Below are positions 10,001 through 21,176 of a stretch of 64,000 bases of DNA, one piece after another. Source of the DNA: Triangularia verruculosa (lineage: Eukaryota > Ascomycota > Sordariomycetes > Sordariales > Podosporaceae); contig MU864014.1 of the NCBI GenBank assembly GCA_033296885.1, positions 22,136-86,135 of the forward strand, in the 5' to 3' direction. Position 1 is the first letter of the stretch. Every line of letters begins with the position of its first letter. The notes under the pieces are model-generated. The model had not been told where the DNA came from, did no database searches, and saw only the letters and a list, made by a program, of their open reading frames with translations. The position numbers and the translations under genes are program-made.

Positions 10001-13000
10001 TTTGTCGCAACAGCTTTCTCTTCCTCTCTGAACGGCTTCACACCATCCTCCTTGACATTTGTCAGTGAGCAGTCAGCAGACATGTCAAATGTGGAGACAG
10101 AGAACCTTCTGCCGTAGTAGCATCCGCCCATGAGCGATCAGAATTCAGACTCTGTTCCTGCCCGCTTTCTTTGCATCTCACACACACAAAGGAACCCCTC
10201 TTCGGCTCTGTTCATCAAAGAGAAAGATGAGCAGCCAATGGAAGATGAGAGAGGCCGTTCAGCTGTGAAAATCCTTGCCTTCCAAGCAACAAATGCATTG
10301 GCTTGGCGAGGTGGTGCGGTGTGGTGCAGGAGGTTTGGAGGTTGCAGAAATGATGGTATGCTCCTGAGGCGAGCTGCATTTTCCCAGACCTCCACCCCGG
10401 TCCGCCCAGCGCTGAGCTGGCAGCTTGGAAGGCCAAAAGCATTCTAGAAGGATTCCAGAATCCTTCCATAAGAAGCATAGCGCCAGCCTCAGGTGCCACT
10501 CCCCTGCTCACAACCGCGAGGAGGGTACCACGCTGTCCCACTCGAAGCAGGGGCTCCGAAATGGGCTTGCTGCTCATGCATTGACCATCGGCAACTCCAC
10601 GGCCGCCAGATCCAACCACTCGCCATCCTCGGTGAAGCCCACAGTGTGCCTGGCGGCGTTATTCTTGGAAATCGCCAATTTCAAAAGACTGTACCAATCT
10701 CGCCGTGCTTCCGGCACCATTTTGATACTGTGTGAGCCCCCTATCGGCCTTGTGATTTCTGTTGGAGATGGCCACGATGTGGACGTCTCGAATTGCTGGA
10801 TGCAGATCGTTGTCCTGGGGGGGGGCGTTGCCCATCGTGACTCTCGAATCCCTCCGCTGGTTGGGTTGTCCGATCGAACAAAATAGCCGACTTGGGATGG
10901 GGCATGTTTGCCTAATTGCAGCTCGCAACTCTTGGGGGTCCCTGTTCGGATCTTGCCGTATCGTTGCTCGCGGGTCCTTAACCATGTGTAGTGTAATGAT
11001 GATATCCTATACGGAGTACCGACTGGCTCGTTCTACGGTACTGATAGACAAGATGACAAGGTGGAAGAACAGAAGTCGGTGCCGGCTGAATTCAGGGGGA
11101 GAAAGCAACCAGAATATCGAGGTTACATGAAGCTCTGTCTTGTGCGCCCACCGCGGGGCGATCGAATTCGCACTGATCACCTTCGTATCTGGTACCAAGG
11201 CTCAACGTCAGAGGTCATGGCTTCAGGGCTGAGCAAGGTGGAATACCGGCGGTAACTGGGACCTGCTGCAGACCTCCCCCGTCTGTTTCGAGGCTGGGCA
11301 CTCATCTGGAGCTGACACGGCCAAGTTGCGGGGAGCCGTCGGGCCTGGTTCGAAGGCGGCCAGCTGAGGGAGTTGTGAGGGGTAGTGGTGGGCAGATGGC
11401 ACCCTCTGGCAGTGAGCAGCTTTCCAAGCTCTGAATCGTCACGGCGCCGCCGTTTTGGCTGGTGGGTTAGGTGCTGTATGTGTCGAATAGAATGAGAATA
11501 AATGGCCAGTGCCAGGTGATCATTTTCCATGAAGCTTCGAGGCTAGCGTGGTACATGTCGGTCTGGCGGCAGAGGCTGGACAGCCGAAGTACCCTGCACG
11601 ACCGGGACGACATAGGGCGATTGCCAGGGAGCCCACCCCTGTGCTGTTCACCGTTCGTTTCAACTTGCCCCCTGCTCTTCTCCAGTCTGGAAGTCCCCAA
11701 TCCACGCAAGGATCCTCACCTGCGTGCCGAGCCACGTTATTTTCTTTTTGCCATTATTTTTTGGCCCTCTCTCCAGAATCTCCGTCACGGGATTTGATCT
11801 GTCTTTTCCCTTTACATCTTCCACCCGAAGACGGCTTCTGTATCTTGATCAAACTCCAAACAACTCCAAGCAGCCCTCCAACTCCAATATCTGTCAAGCC
11901 ACGGTACGTAGACCACCGCCCAACACACGGATCTCATGAACACCAGTGCTGGAGGGGACGTGCTGCGAACCACGACGCCGCAATCCACCACCATTGTTTC
12001 TTGCTTTTCTGGTGCTGGAGAGGTGGGAGCATTGGCCTCTGGTCGCTCAGCTTTTTCACAACCTCTCCGGTCCATGCTCCTGCAACGCAATTGCACCTTG
12101 GTCGCGCATCCCATCATCAGCCATGGCCGACATGGCGATCCAACCTCGAGCTCCCCCGTTGCACAAACCACATCATCTGTCCGATTCTCTGGCCTTGCGT
12201 TACCCTTTGGGTCGACTTCGTTTGAGAAGCTAACAATCGGTTGGCATGCTGCAGGCCCGTTTGAACATCTCGACGACTTCTGTCCGTACCGCGCGACATT
12301 GACGAACACTGTCCCCCGGCCCGAACGTATCGACCGTCGCATCCTCTTCTTTAAACTCTGCGGACAGGCATCCGGCAGGTTTAAGGCATAGCGAAGGGTG
12401 AATTGTGACTTGGCCATCGCAAATTCAGGCGAGACTCTGACATCAAGGTGCCAATAGTTGGGTGATTCAGATCTGGACCCACCAACAGTGCAAAGAGCGA
12501 TAGACGTGGAATTTCTTTCCAGACCGCACCGCAGCGCTTTCCACAACAGAAAATTTCCGTCACGGCCGACAGCTGTAGACTTTTTTTCTTTTTTCTTTTC
12601 CACAACAAAAACAGAGCAGGGCCAAAACCGACTTTTGCCGCGCCACCACCCCTCCAGGTCATCGTGGTTGCCAGACAGTCGAGCGACGTAATCGCCCTCG
12701 GGCCCAAAGTTTAAGTCAACTACCGCGTTGTGGCCAAGACCGGGCGCGTTTGCCATTTCTCTGCCTTGCAAGCTCAGCAACAAAAGCCCACACTTGAACC
12801 GTGCACGCCCACCTGAACCGTGCCTTCACCACCCTCAAGCGACATCAAGCAGCCATCACCACCCGTCGCCGCCGCCGTATATCAGAATAAAGGCATCCAG
12901 TACCGTCTTTTCGACGTGTCAGCCTCCATTCAGGGCTTCCTGACGGATCCAGCTGAGGTAAGAAAATTCTGCACAAGTAACCCCGCATCGTTTTCCCCAG

Positions 13001-13263
13001 AAAACCTTGTCCTCATCATTTCATCGCATGGTCGGCGGCCCGGCATCTTTGCGCAATCGTTTGATACACCGTAGCCTCTACCGGCGCAGTGTGATAAAAC
13101 TCGTCGTGGCTTGCCTGTCGAGAATCGCGCGTTTGTCGCGCCCTCGTCTTCTTTGATAGGCAGCCTGGTCACCTGTTTCGAGTCGTCTCACCGCCTCCAG
13201 TTCCTCGCGACTTTCGCTGACCAGTCAAGTTAGACTCTCTGCCCTCAAACCCACCAGAGCAGC
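7030..13263. other. Gene-poor region of about 6.2 kb upstream of the Con7-like gene
   Basis: No family-level coding signal was found. Open frames of up to about 320 codons (for example minus 12783-11812) are compositional: no motif, no conserved start context, and many overlapping frames on both strands. Near 7500 the sequence is AT-rich with CCTAGGTAGGTAGG-type words. Positions 8504-8518 carry a G-run. From about 11.75 kb the plus strand becomes pyrimidine-rich with possible donors (GTACGT near 11904, GTAAGA near 12958), as expected of a long spliced 5' leader of the downstream regulator. Confidence 0.5.
11750..13263 (+). promoter_or_regulatory. Probable long, spliced 5' leader/promoter of the Con7-like gene
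   Basis: The plus strand has the CT-rich, purine-poor look of a fungal leader, with candidate 5' splice sites at about 11904 and 12958. An in-frame TAG lies 33 nt before the chosen ATG at 13264, so coding cannot simply extend upstream without splicing. Exact transcription start and leader introns cannot be fixed from sequence alone. Confidence 0.3.
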
Positions 13264-14837
13264 ATGTCGCAGTCTCCATCAGCTTCAGGAGCTATGGGAA
13301 TTGGCAGTGTATTAAACGATAAAGGTGCCCAAGCCGCGCAAGCTCTCCAACAGCAAGCCGGAACCATGCCTGTCGACCAGCAAGTTCAGCAGCTCCAGCA
13401 GCAAGTTCAGCAGCAAGCCCAGCAGCTCCAGCAGCAGGTCCAACAACAGGTCCAGCAACAGGTCCAACAGCAGGTTCAACAACAGGCCCAACAGCCGATC
13501 CAGCAACTTCAGCAGCAGATGCAGCCCCAGCAGCACAATCCCGGCCAGCAGCCAATTCAACAGGCGCCCATGAACCGACCAAACTCGCCGCATGGCTCTG
13601 AACATTCGGGATACACGTATCCCTCCCCAACCGCGATGGGGGGCGCGCCGTTACCGCCTGCGAACATGGCCCCTGCGCCCATGGGCATTCCCATGCAACA
13701 GCCCATGCAACAGCCCATGCAGCAGGGCATGCCGCAGTCCATGATTCCTGTCATGCACCCCGGATTCAAGACGGAACCTACTCCTACTCCTCAGCAGCCG
13801 CCCCCAAAGGCATACCCATGCGGGACGTGCGGGAAAGGCTTTGCCAGGAGGAGCGACCTTGCGCGCCATGGTGAGTTGCGACTATCTCCCTTGACTTTTG
13901 AACGACTCTGGTTTACTAATGACCTGCAACAGAGCGTATCCATAGCGGAATTCGTCCCCACGTCTGCGATTACCCAGGGTGCGGGAAACAGTTCATCCAG
14001 CGATCTGCCCTTACCGTCCATCAACGCGTGCACACCGGCGAGAAGCCCCATCAATGCGAACGCTGCGGCAAGCCTTTCAGCGACAGCAGTTCTCTTGCCC
14101 GCCATCGTAGGATCCACTCGGGGAAGCGTCCATACAAGTGCCCTTATGTTGACTGCCAAAAGACGTTTACGCGACGTACGACCTTGACCCGGCACCAGAA
14201 TCACCATACTGGGACAGTGGAGGACTCGCAGCGGGCCCGTAATGAAGCCTTGGCCCAGGGCTCGAGCACGGCTCTTGCTGCCGCTGCCATTAGGAATAAG
14301 CGTGGAGATAGCGAACAGGCGTCCAACCAAGAGTCCCCAATCACCACCCCATCCCCCGCCCAGCGCCCCATGTCCATGTCTCCAGGCGAAGAACTCGCCA
14401 ACATCAACAACATGCAGCAGTACCTGAACAACACCTCCCTCCCACCACATATTCGCGGCGACGTTCACGTTGGCAGTCCCGTGTCTACTACGTCTTCGAG
14501 CTACAACAATGGAATGCGCCCGACCTCGCACCCCAGCGGTGGATATGCCCCTCCCCCAACCTTGGAGCCCAGCCTCGATCAATTCCAGCAAGGTCCTGGT
14601 AGCGCTTCCGGTAGTCCTCACATTGGTAGTGTTGGATGGGCCTCACCGGGCCCTGTTGGGTCGCCCACCGAGAGCCACGGCCAAAGTGGGTCAGTTTATC
14701 CGGATCCCGAGCCATCGTACCAGAATAGCACCCAGATCGGCCAGATGTACTATGCCAGCGCAGCTTCTCAAGGGCGTCGTCCCGGGAGCACAGAGCCAGG
14801 TCAGCGGGCGGGTGAGATTTCATGGACGGGACAGTAG
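13264..14837 (+). CDS. C2H2 zinc-finger transcription factor, Con7-like, glutamine-rich N terminus
   Basis: Two exons: 13264-13870 and 13933-14837, with intron 13871-13932 falling inside the first finger, giving 503 aa. Residues about 38-100 are almost pure Q/V runs. Residues 144-155 repeat MQQP. Four tandem C2H2 fingers follow (about 184-297), with linkers such as HSGIRPH, HTGEKPH and HSGKRPY. The finger set, including CGKPFSDSSSLARHRRIH, matches what I remember of the Con7 family, a regulator of conidiation, morphogenesis and chitin-synthesis genes in Magnaporthe. The rest of the protein is a Ser/Pro/Gly-rich tail. The frame ends at TAG (14835-14837) but stays open afterwards to a TAA at 15018-15020. 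The protein is a nuclear DNA-binding regulator; identity with Con7 is probable but not proven. Confidence 0.85.
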
Positions 14838-15947
14838 GTCGAGCCCGGTCAGGATCTGGCTCAGCAGAACACGAGCTCGTCTGAAGCGGATTCTTCGTCG
14901 TGCGTTGGCTCCGAGGCTGAAGTCTTTTATAGTGATCAGGTCACTGTCAAAGCGGAAGCCAATGGAGATCTCAGTGCATTATATATGCAGCCTGAGTGGG
15001 CTGTTTCCCACCTGTTCTAAAACAACTCAGAACAGCCAACTTTGGGACCTCGTGGCAACAAGACCGCTTGGCCCATCCCTATCTCAACTCTTCTGGCTCA
15101 CGAGCCAAACCTAATTATCGCCGACGTATATCTGAACGGGTTGGCAACATCTTTTAACACGGGTTGCATGTGTCATGGGAGGGTTGGGAGGTTATTACAA
15201 CTCTGTGTGTTTTTATAATAAAGACGGTCAGGACCGGCGTGGACTACTTTAATCATAGCGGGCGAGGTTTTTTCATCAACGCTCTTCCATTCGGCTTTTT
15301 TTTTTTACTGTTTGGGGCGGTCTTTTTTCTCTTTTTTGAGGACCCATTGGGCGGACCAACAAAAAACACAAAGGTCGATAACGAAATGCAACAAAGTTTT
15401 CCGTTTTTGTTTTTTACCCGGCTTTTTTCCTTTTCCTTTTGTCGTTCTTATTAGACTGGTATAACGAATGGATCGGCTCGGTTCGGTTGTGTTTGTGTGT
15501 GTGTGTCTGTGTGTCTCGAAAACAAACTTTTATATTATTATTTTATGGCTTTGTTCCTGGCTGTCTCTCCGCGGGAAAGGGAAAAGCGAAGATTGGGGGA
15601 AAGGGGAAAATGGGGATTGAGGATGTGTAAGGTGTGGTGGACAAGGAGGTGACTTTTTAGGTATGCAGTGAGGATAATTAGCATGGGGGTTTTGCTTTGT
15701 GCAAGGATTGTTGTGGTGGACTGCTTTTCAGGGGTTGATTGGGTGTCCAATATCGTGATTATGTGTCCAAGTGCAAGCTACATCCCAAAAAATAGACATT
15801 TGCTTTAAGCCTGCCTCCTCCTCCCTCTCGTGCCAGTCGTGTGGCTAAGCCAATCCAAGACTCCATAACGCCATGCCATATACGCGTGTATATATGTATC
15901 TACAGTCTTCCCCCTTTTACATCATCAGCCCCCATCTATCAATACTT
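14838..15947. other. Convergent 3' flanks (Con7-like gene and exo-glucanase gene)
   Basis: Positions 14838-15020 continue the Con7-like frame for 60 sense codons. After that the DNA is T-rich with long T tracts (around 15297-15310 and 15396-15412) and a short GT-repeat near 15490-15515, consistent with 3' UTR and terminator sequence of the plus-strand gene. The right end holds the 3' UTR of the minus-strand glucanase. No gene is seen. Confidence 0.5.
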
Positions 15948-18552
15948 CTAGTACGTCTCAGGCAGATCGGAAAAAGAGGGAATCTTGTCGAGATCGCAGT
16001 CAAACTCCCTGTCGTATGCTTTTTGGGGTAGCACACCCGCCACCATCCCCTTTTTATAACTCCATTGCGCCCTGTTGTTGTTATCATCATCCACGTTAGC
16101 TTTACATGCAACCCCCCTTTTCAATATTTCTTGTAAGAAGAGAGAGAAAGACTTACGCATCCTCGGTATCCCAAACCCAATAAAACCACCCCCACCCCTT
16201 CTCAAAACTGCTCATCTGCGCCTCGGCAAACATTTTAAGGAATTTCCTGTATCCATCCGACCACCGATCCGGCGACGCATTCGCCTCCTCGCAGGAACAC
16301 GTCCGATCAAGCGCCGGACACCTCGGCTGCACATCCTTCGGCCTCGTCCCGCCCGGCCCTAGCGTTCCCGTCCATCGGTTCCCCCACCCGACATTGGTGA
16401 GATGTTTTGCGCAGTCAGTGTCAGCTTGGCTCCACTCCGCTACTAACGTTGGTCCAAACCCCGTGCTGCGATCAAGGGATTGTAGAGTTTGCTCAGTCCA
16501 CCCAGCACACGCAAACCGGATCTTTTGGGAGTGGTTGTATGCGATTTGGTCTTCGTTGAAGATGACGTACTGGTGCACGTCTAGCGCGGCGTTGGGGAGG
16601 GACTGGAGTTCGCCTTGCCAGTTGTTTAACCCGCGGAATCCGTCGCCAAAGACTATTATGGTGTGATCTGGGATTCCGTTCTTTCGGATGAGGGAGGAGG
16701 CGGCTTCGGTCCAGGAAAGCACCGCGGGAACGGAGAGCTCGGTCATTTTGGGCTCGTTGGCGAGGCCGTAATGCGAGATGATGTTTTTATACCGGGGCTG
16801 AGAGAAGAACTTGGAGAGGCGGTCGTGGAAATCGAGGGATCGCTGCGCGTTGAGGTCGCCTTCTGTGCCGTTTAGCCAGTTGATTGTCCCCAAACGGCCG
16901 GAATGGTTCCATCCGTTCTGGGAGCCTGGGAGCCCGTGGGGGTCGAGGTTGACGCGGAGGCCGTGTTTGCGGCACCATTCGATTGCCCGAAGGAGGTACC
17001 GCCATGATGTGCGGAAGAGGTAGGGGTCGCCGTCGTAGGTCTGGACGGCCCAGTACGAAAACGGGATGCGGACGTGGTCGAGGCCGGCGGAGGCGATGTC
17101 GCGGAAGGTGGATTCTGTGACAAAAGAGGCGTAGTGGGCTTCGAGGACGGAGGAACAGCGGGAGGCGAGGTGCTTGCAGAGGGTGTATTCGTCTACGATG
17201 CCGTATCGGGAGTCGTAGTTGAAGAGGGAGGGGGTGATGAAGGGTTCGAGGGAGAGCCAGCCGCCTACGTTGACGCCTCGGGCGGGGCGCTTGGAGTAGT
17301 CGCCCCAGGGTTTGTTTAAGGGGGGAACGTTGTCGTTTGCGCGGGCGGAGTCATCCCAGGAGGTGAAGAGGCCCATTACGGGGAGGTCGCCGACGGTTTC
17401 GGTGGTGTAGGTTAGGTTGAAGTCGTCGGTGGAGGCCCAGACGAAGGGGTTCAGCCAGGAGGGGGCGTCTTTTGGGATGCTGTCTGGGGAGATGGAGCCG
17501 AGGTTGCTGCTGCTGGAACTTCCGCCGCTGCCGTTGTCGCGTTTATTGTCCCCTTTTCCCGAGTTGGGGACTACGACGGCGGCGACGATGATGATTATGA
17601 TTAGGAGGACCGTACAAACGCCGACGAGCCACCAGAGCTTCTTCTTTTGTTTGTACCAAGGTCGGGGTTTGCCGCGCCAGAGGTCGGATTCGGTGGCCTG
17701 AGGTTTGGAGCGGAGCATGCTGTCCTCGCTGTTGCCGCCAAAGTTCATGCCCATAAAGCCGCCGCCTCGGAGGCCGGAGCGGTGGGGTTTGCGGTCGCGG
17801 ACGTTCTCGATGCCTTCTTCTAGTTGGGCACCGCTGACGACTCTTCGGCCTCGGTCCCGCTCGTACCGCTCACCGGATGGACCTGCTACGGTGATTACTT
17901 TGGGCGCCAGCCCTCCGCCTCCACCGTCGACTTTCTCGTAGCCCTTCTTCCGTCCTCTCCGTCGGTCACCTTCAGGTTCGCCGCTTTCGTAGCCTTGACC
18001 TACGCTTTCATAACCGGCAGCTCTGCTTCTTTCCCTGGTCCGTTCCCTCTCCCTCGCTGCTCTTCTGGCAGCCCTCCTCGCTTCTCGTTCGGCATCCTCT
18101 TGCTCTTCAGGTGGCGCAAACCTGCCCTTCCCTCTTGACCTCTCCCATTCCAAGGCCAAATCTCTTGCGTCCCGTATCCCTGGCTCTGGTTCTACTGGTA
18201 GTGGCGGGGCTCGTGACCGTCTTCGTTCAGCTCTTTCTTCAGGCTGCCGAGAGGTGGGCCTCGATCGCGATTTTGCCTTCTCCTTCGCATTGGCCTTGTT
18301 CAGCTGCGCCAATGCTGCCGCGGAAAGCCCCTGGGACGAAGATGGCGCATCGGATTCATTCCCCCCTCCTCCACGCGGCGTGCTGGTGGGCCGTCTGCTC
18401 TGACTCCTGCGCTTGCGACGACGTTCTTCCCTCTCGGCGTCCGTTTCCCTGTCGCGATCTCGGTCGTGGTTGGTGGAGGAGCGGTTGCGCTGGTGTGTGC
18501 TCCGGCGGTGCTCCCGCCTTACTTCGCGATCGGTGGATGGATCACGGGGCAT
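15948..18552 (-). CDS. exgD: Glucan 1,3-beta-glucosidase, membrane-anchored GH5 (ExgD type)
   Basis: Exon 1 is 18552-16157 and exon 2 is 16071-15948, with intron 16156-16072 (GTAAGT donor), giving 839 aa. The first 300 residues are a highly charged Arg/Glu/Ser-rich cytoplasmic tail. One membrane helix follows (about 306-328, run of Leu/Ile/Val), then a Ser-rich stalk and a GH5 catalytic domain (about 420-835). GH5 landmarks are GVNVGGWL, HVRIPFSYW, the acid/base Glu in LANEP (about E600) and the nucleophile Glu in VAEWS (about E706). The topology is type II with the enzyme outside. Its expected role is trimming beta-1,3-glucan during wall remodelling. The second exon restores the family C terminus (AQWSYKKG to PETY). 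Length matches Aspergillus ExgD. The gene is divergent from the BCKDH gene. Confidence 0.93.
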
Positions 18553-19354
18553 TTTCCCGGGATTTTATAAGATGGTGGTGGTTAGGGATGCGATGCTGGT
18601 GTGGCGGGGGCGGTCAATAATGGCATTGTTTGTGTAGTGGCGGTGTGCAATTGGCGATGCTGATACAAAAGAAGCTGTTAACACACTACTTCGACAACTC
18701 GCTCGCTGAGGAATAAAAATCAATTCATGCCCAGAGGCCCAGCATCCAAAACCTGGCGTCAAATCCCAATGCGACCAGATGCGACGCTCCTCCCAGCCCA
18801 CTTCCAAGGCGCAGCTCCAAGCGCCAATGTGAAAGATAGCCTAGCTGTTGGCGATAGTTGGCTGGGTAACCTTATCCTTGCTAGGCGGTTGGATTACAGG
18901 GGGTTTGAGCTCTCGGCGGGCGCCAGCCCCGTTCCTTGCTACGTCATTCGTCTGTTCCGGCAGACTGGATCGCGTCTGAGCATCGGATCGAGACTCTTCG
19001 GTTCCGATGGGGATCATCTCAGCTCGTCAACTGCTCCAGAAGGAGCCTCACCGTTTGTCCCTCCCCAATGTTGATGTTACCGGCCGGTAAAGTGCTTGCA
19101 GCGGCAACACCCCCAGTGTGTGACGGCCGTGCGGGCATCGACTTCCAAAAGGCGGGGACCCCGCGAAAGGACAAGCCTGGGCGGTGGCTGCCAAAGCCGC
19201 CGCAAGCCGACACGGTCATCATCCCTTCCTCCTCATCACTTGACATTTGTTCTACACCGATGGCTCTGTTGCTTTCAGTCCTATTTTACAGAATTCATAG
19301 AGTGTGTTGATTGTGTCTTTTTGTTGCCCGATTTTGACCAACAATCAGTCCACC
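18553..19354. promoter_or_regulatory. Divergent promoter region (exgD / BCKDH E1-beta)
   Basis: This 802-nt interval lies between two start codons facing away from each other and must carry both promoters. A pyrimidine-rich tract precedes the plus-strand ATG. I found no distinctive element. Confidence 0.5.
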
Positions 19355-20684
19355 ATGAGAGGTCCATCCACAATCCGTCCCTTATCGCTATCGCAGGCAC
19401 TTACACGCCGCCGCGCGCTGTCTACCACCCGCGGACAACTAGCTCTTCTTCTTAGCTCTGCCACGACTTCCTCTTCCTCTTCTTCCAGTCTTTCCCCAAG
19501 AAGAACATACTCTACCCACCCCCCAAATGCCAAACTCAACCTCCCAACCGATTATTCCACCACTCCCCTGCTATGCCACAACACCAGCACCGCGCTCAAC
19601 AACCCTGAGCTCTCCCCTGAAATCCGCAATGGCACCACCAAGCGCATGAACCTCTTTCAGGCCGTCAACGATGCCCTGGCGACCGCTCTCGCAGAAGATG
19701 AATCGGTCCTCATCTTTGGAGAAGATGTCGCTTTCGGGGGGGTGTTCCGCTGCACGGGAAAGCTGGCCGAGACGTACGGCGCCGACAGGGTGTTCAACAC
19801 CCCCCTGACGGAGCAAGGCATCATGGGGTTCGCTATTGGCGCCGCGGCGGAGGGGATGAGGCCGGTGGCGGAGATTCAGTTTGCGGATTACGTCTACCCT
19901 GCTTTTGATCAGCTTGTCAATGAGGCGGCGAAGTACAGGTACAGAGATGGGGCGTGTGGGAGGAGCGCGGGGGGGATGACGGTACGGATGCCGTGTGGTG
20001 GGGTTGGTCATGGCGCGCTGTATCACTCCCAAAGTCCCGAGAGCTTGTTTACGCATATTCCTGGGTTGAGAGTGGTTATGCCGAGGTCGCCGCTGCAGGC
20101 GAAGGGGCTGCTGTTGGCGGCCATAAGAAGCAATGACCCGGTTGTTTTCATGGAGCCGAAGATCTTGTACAGAGCGGCCGTGGAACAAGTCCCAACTGGG
20201 AGTTACGAATTGCCATTGTCAAAGGCGGAGATTTTGAAGAAGGGGGATGATGTGACTGTTATCAGCTATGGACAGCCGCTATATAAATGTATGGCGGCTT
20301 TAGAGCAGGCGGAGAAGGATTTGGGGGTTGGGGTAGAGTTGATCGATCTGAGGACCATTTACCCGTGGGATAAGGAGACGGTGTTGAAGAGTGTGAGGAA
20401 GACGGGTAGGTGTGTGGTGGTGCATGAGGCGATGGTGAACGCGGGCGTGGGAGCGGAGGTAGCGGCGGTTATTCAGGAGGATCCGGAGACATTTGTGAGG
20501 TTGGAGGCGCCAGTTGCGAGGGTGGCTGGATGGAGCATCCATACGCCCTTGTTGTTTGAGCAGTTTAATGCTCCGGATGTTGCTAGTAAGTCTCGTTCCG
20601 TGCTGCTGCTATCTTTTCGTCGGGCCGAAGCTAACATTTCACCTAGGGATATATGACAACATCAAGAAGGTGCTGGGGTTCTAA
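19355..20684 (+). CDS. 2-oxoisovalerate dehydrogenase (branched-chain ketoacid dehydrogenase) E1 subunit beta, mitochondrial
   Basis: Exons 19355-20585 and 20647-20684, with intron 20586-20646, giving 422 aa. The ATG at 19355 opens an Arg/Ser-rich leader (MRGPSTIRPLSLSQALTRRR) typical of mitochondrial import, followed by a Ser-rich linker. The transketolase-like core starts near MNLFQAVNDAL and contains FGEDVAFGGVFRCT, NTPLTEQGIMGFAIG, EIQFADYVYPAFDQ and HGALYHSQSPE. The C-terminal domain holds DLRTIYPWD. The 38-nt last exon supplies the ending RIYDNIKKVLGF. With the E1-alpha subunit (not in this window) it carries out the thiamine-diphosphate-dependent decarboxylation step of Leu, Ile and Val breakdown in the matrix. 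Without the intron the frame would run into unrelated sequence, which supports the splice model. Confidence 0.95.
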
Positions 20685-21176
20685 GAGGCATGGCGGGCGA
20701 ACGGGCTGATGTACAGCGAGCGAGGCGTTGGGCGTACAATACACCCCCTAACTTTTGCTTCAAAAGCACCACAGCGTTAGAAATCATTTGAGCGTTAGAT
20801 GAATATCGAAGAAGAGTTGTTTCAAGTTAATGATAAAAAAGTGATTCTGTCTTGTCTGATGTGGTTAGATTGTATGGCCAGCAGTTAGCACAAGATAACC
20901 AGAATGAGAACGAGGTCATCCCAAATGGAGCCTGCCACTGTCTGGCGGCAGGCAATATCCCTGGTCTTGGCGCGCGGCGCATTCCCACAGTGTGCCCCGC
21001 ATCTCTGGGGTTTCATCAAACTGCCAGCCAGCGGTGCCAGCTTGTTGCCCAGGGGCCCGCCGACTGACGACTGTTGCTTTCCACATCTGCCGCGCAGAGA
21101 CAATTGACGACGACATTACGTGACGAGTTCCTTCACTGAAAACGGTTGTATCCGCCACTTTCTCAGAGACACAATC
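20685..21176. other. Intergenic, BCKDH 3' flank to capping-protein promoter
   Basis: A 492-nt spacer between two plus-strand genes. Nothing recognisable beyond the AT-rich 3' flank and the presumed promoter of the capping-protein gene. Confidence 0.4.

Noticed and set aside
11812..12783. Long minus-strand open frame (about 320 codons)
   Set aside because: No recognisable domain, composition without codon preference, and it overlaps leader-like sequence of the plus-strand regulator.
19571..20188. Antisense open frame inside the BCKDH gene
   Set aside because: A shadow of a strongly biased coding strand; no independent evidence.
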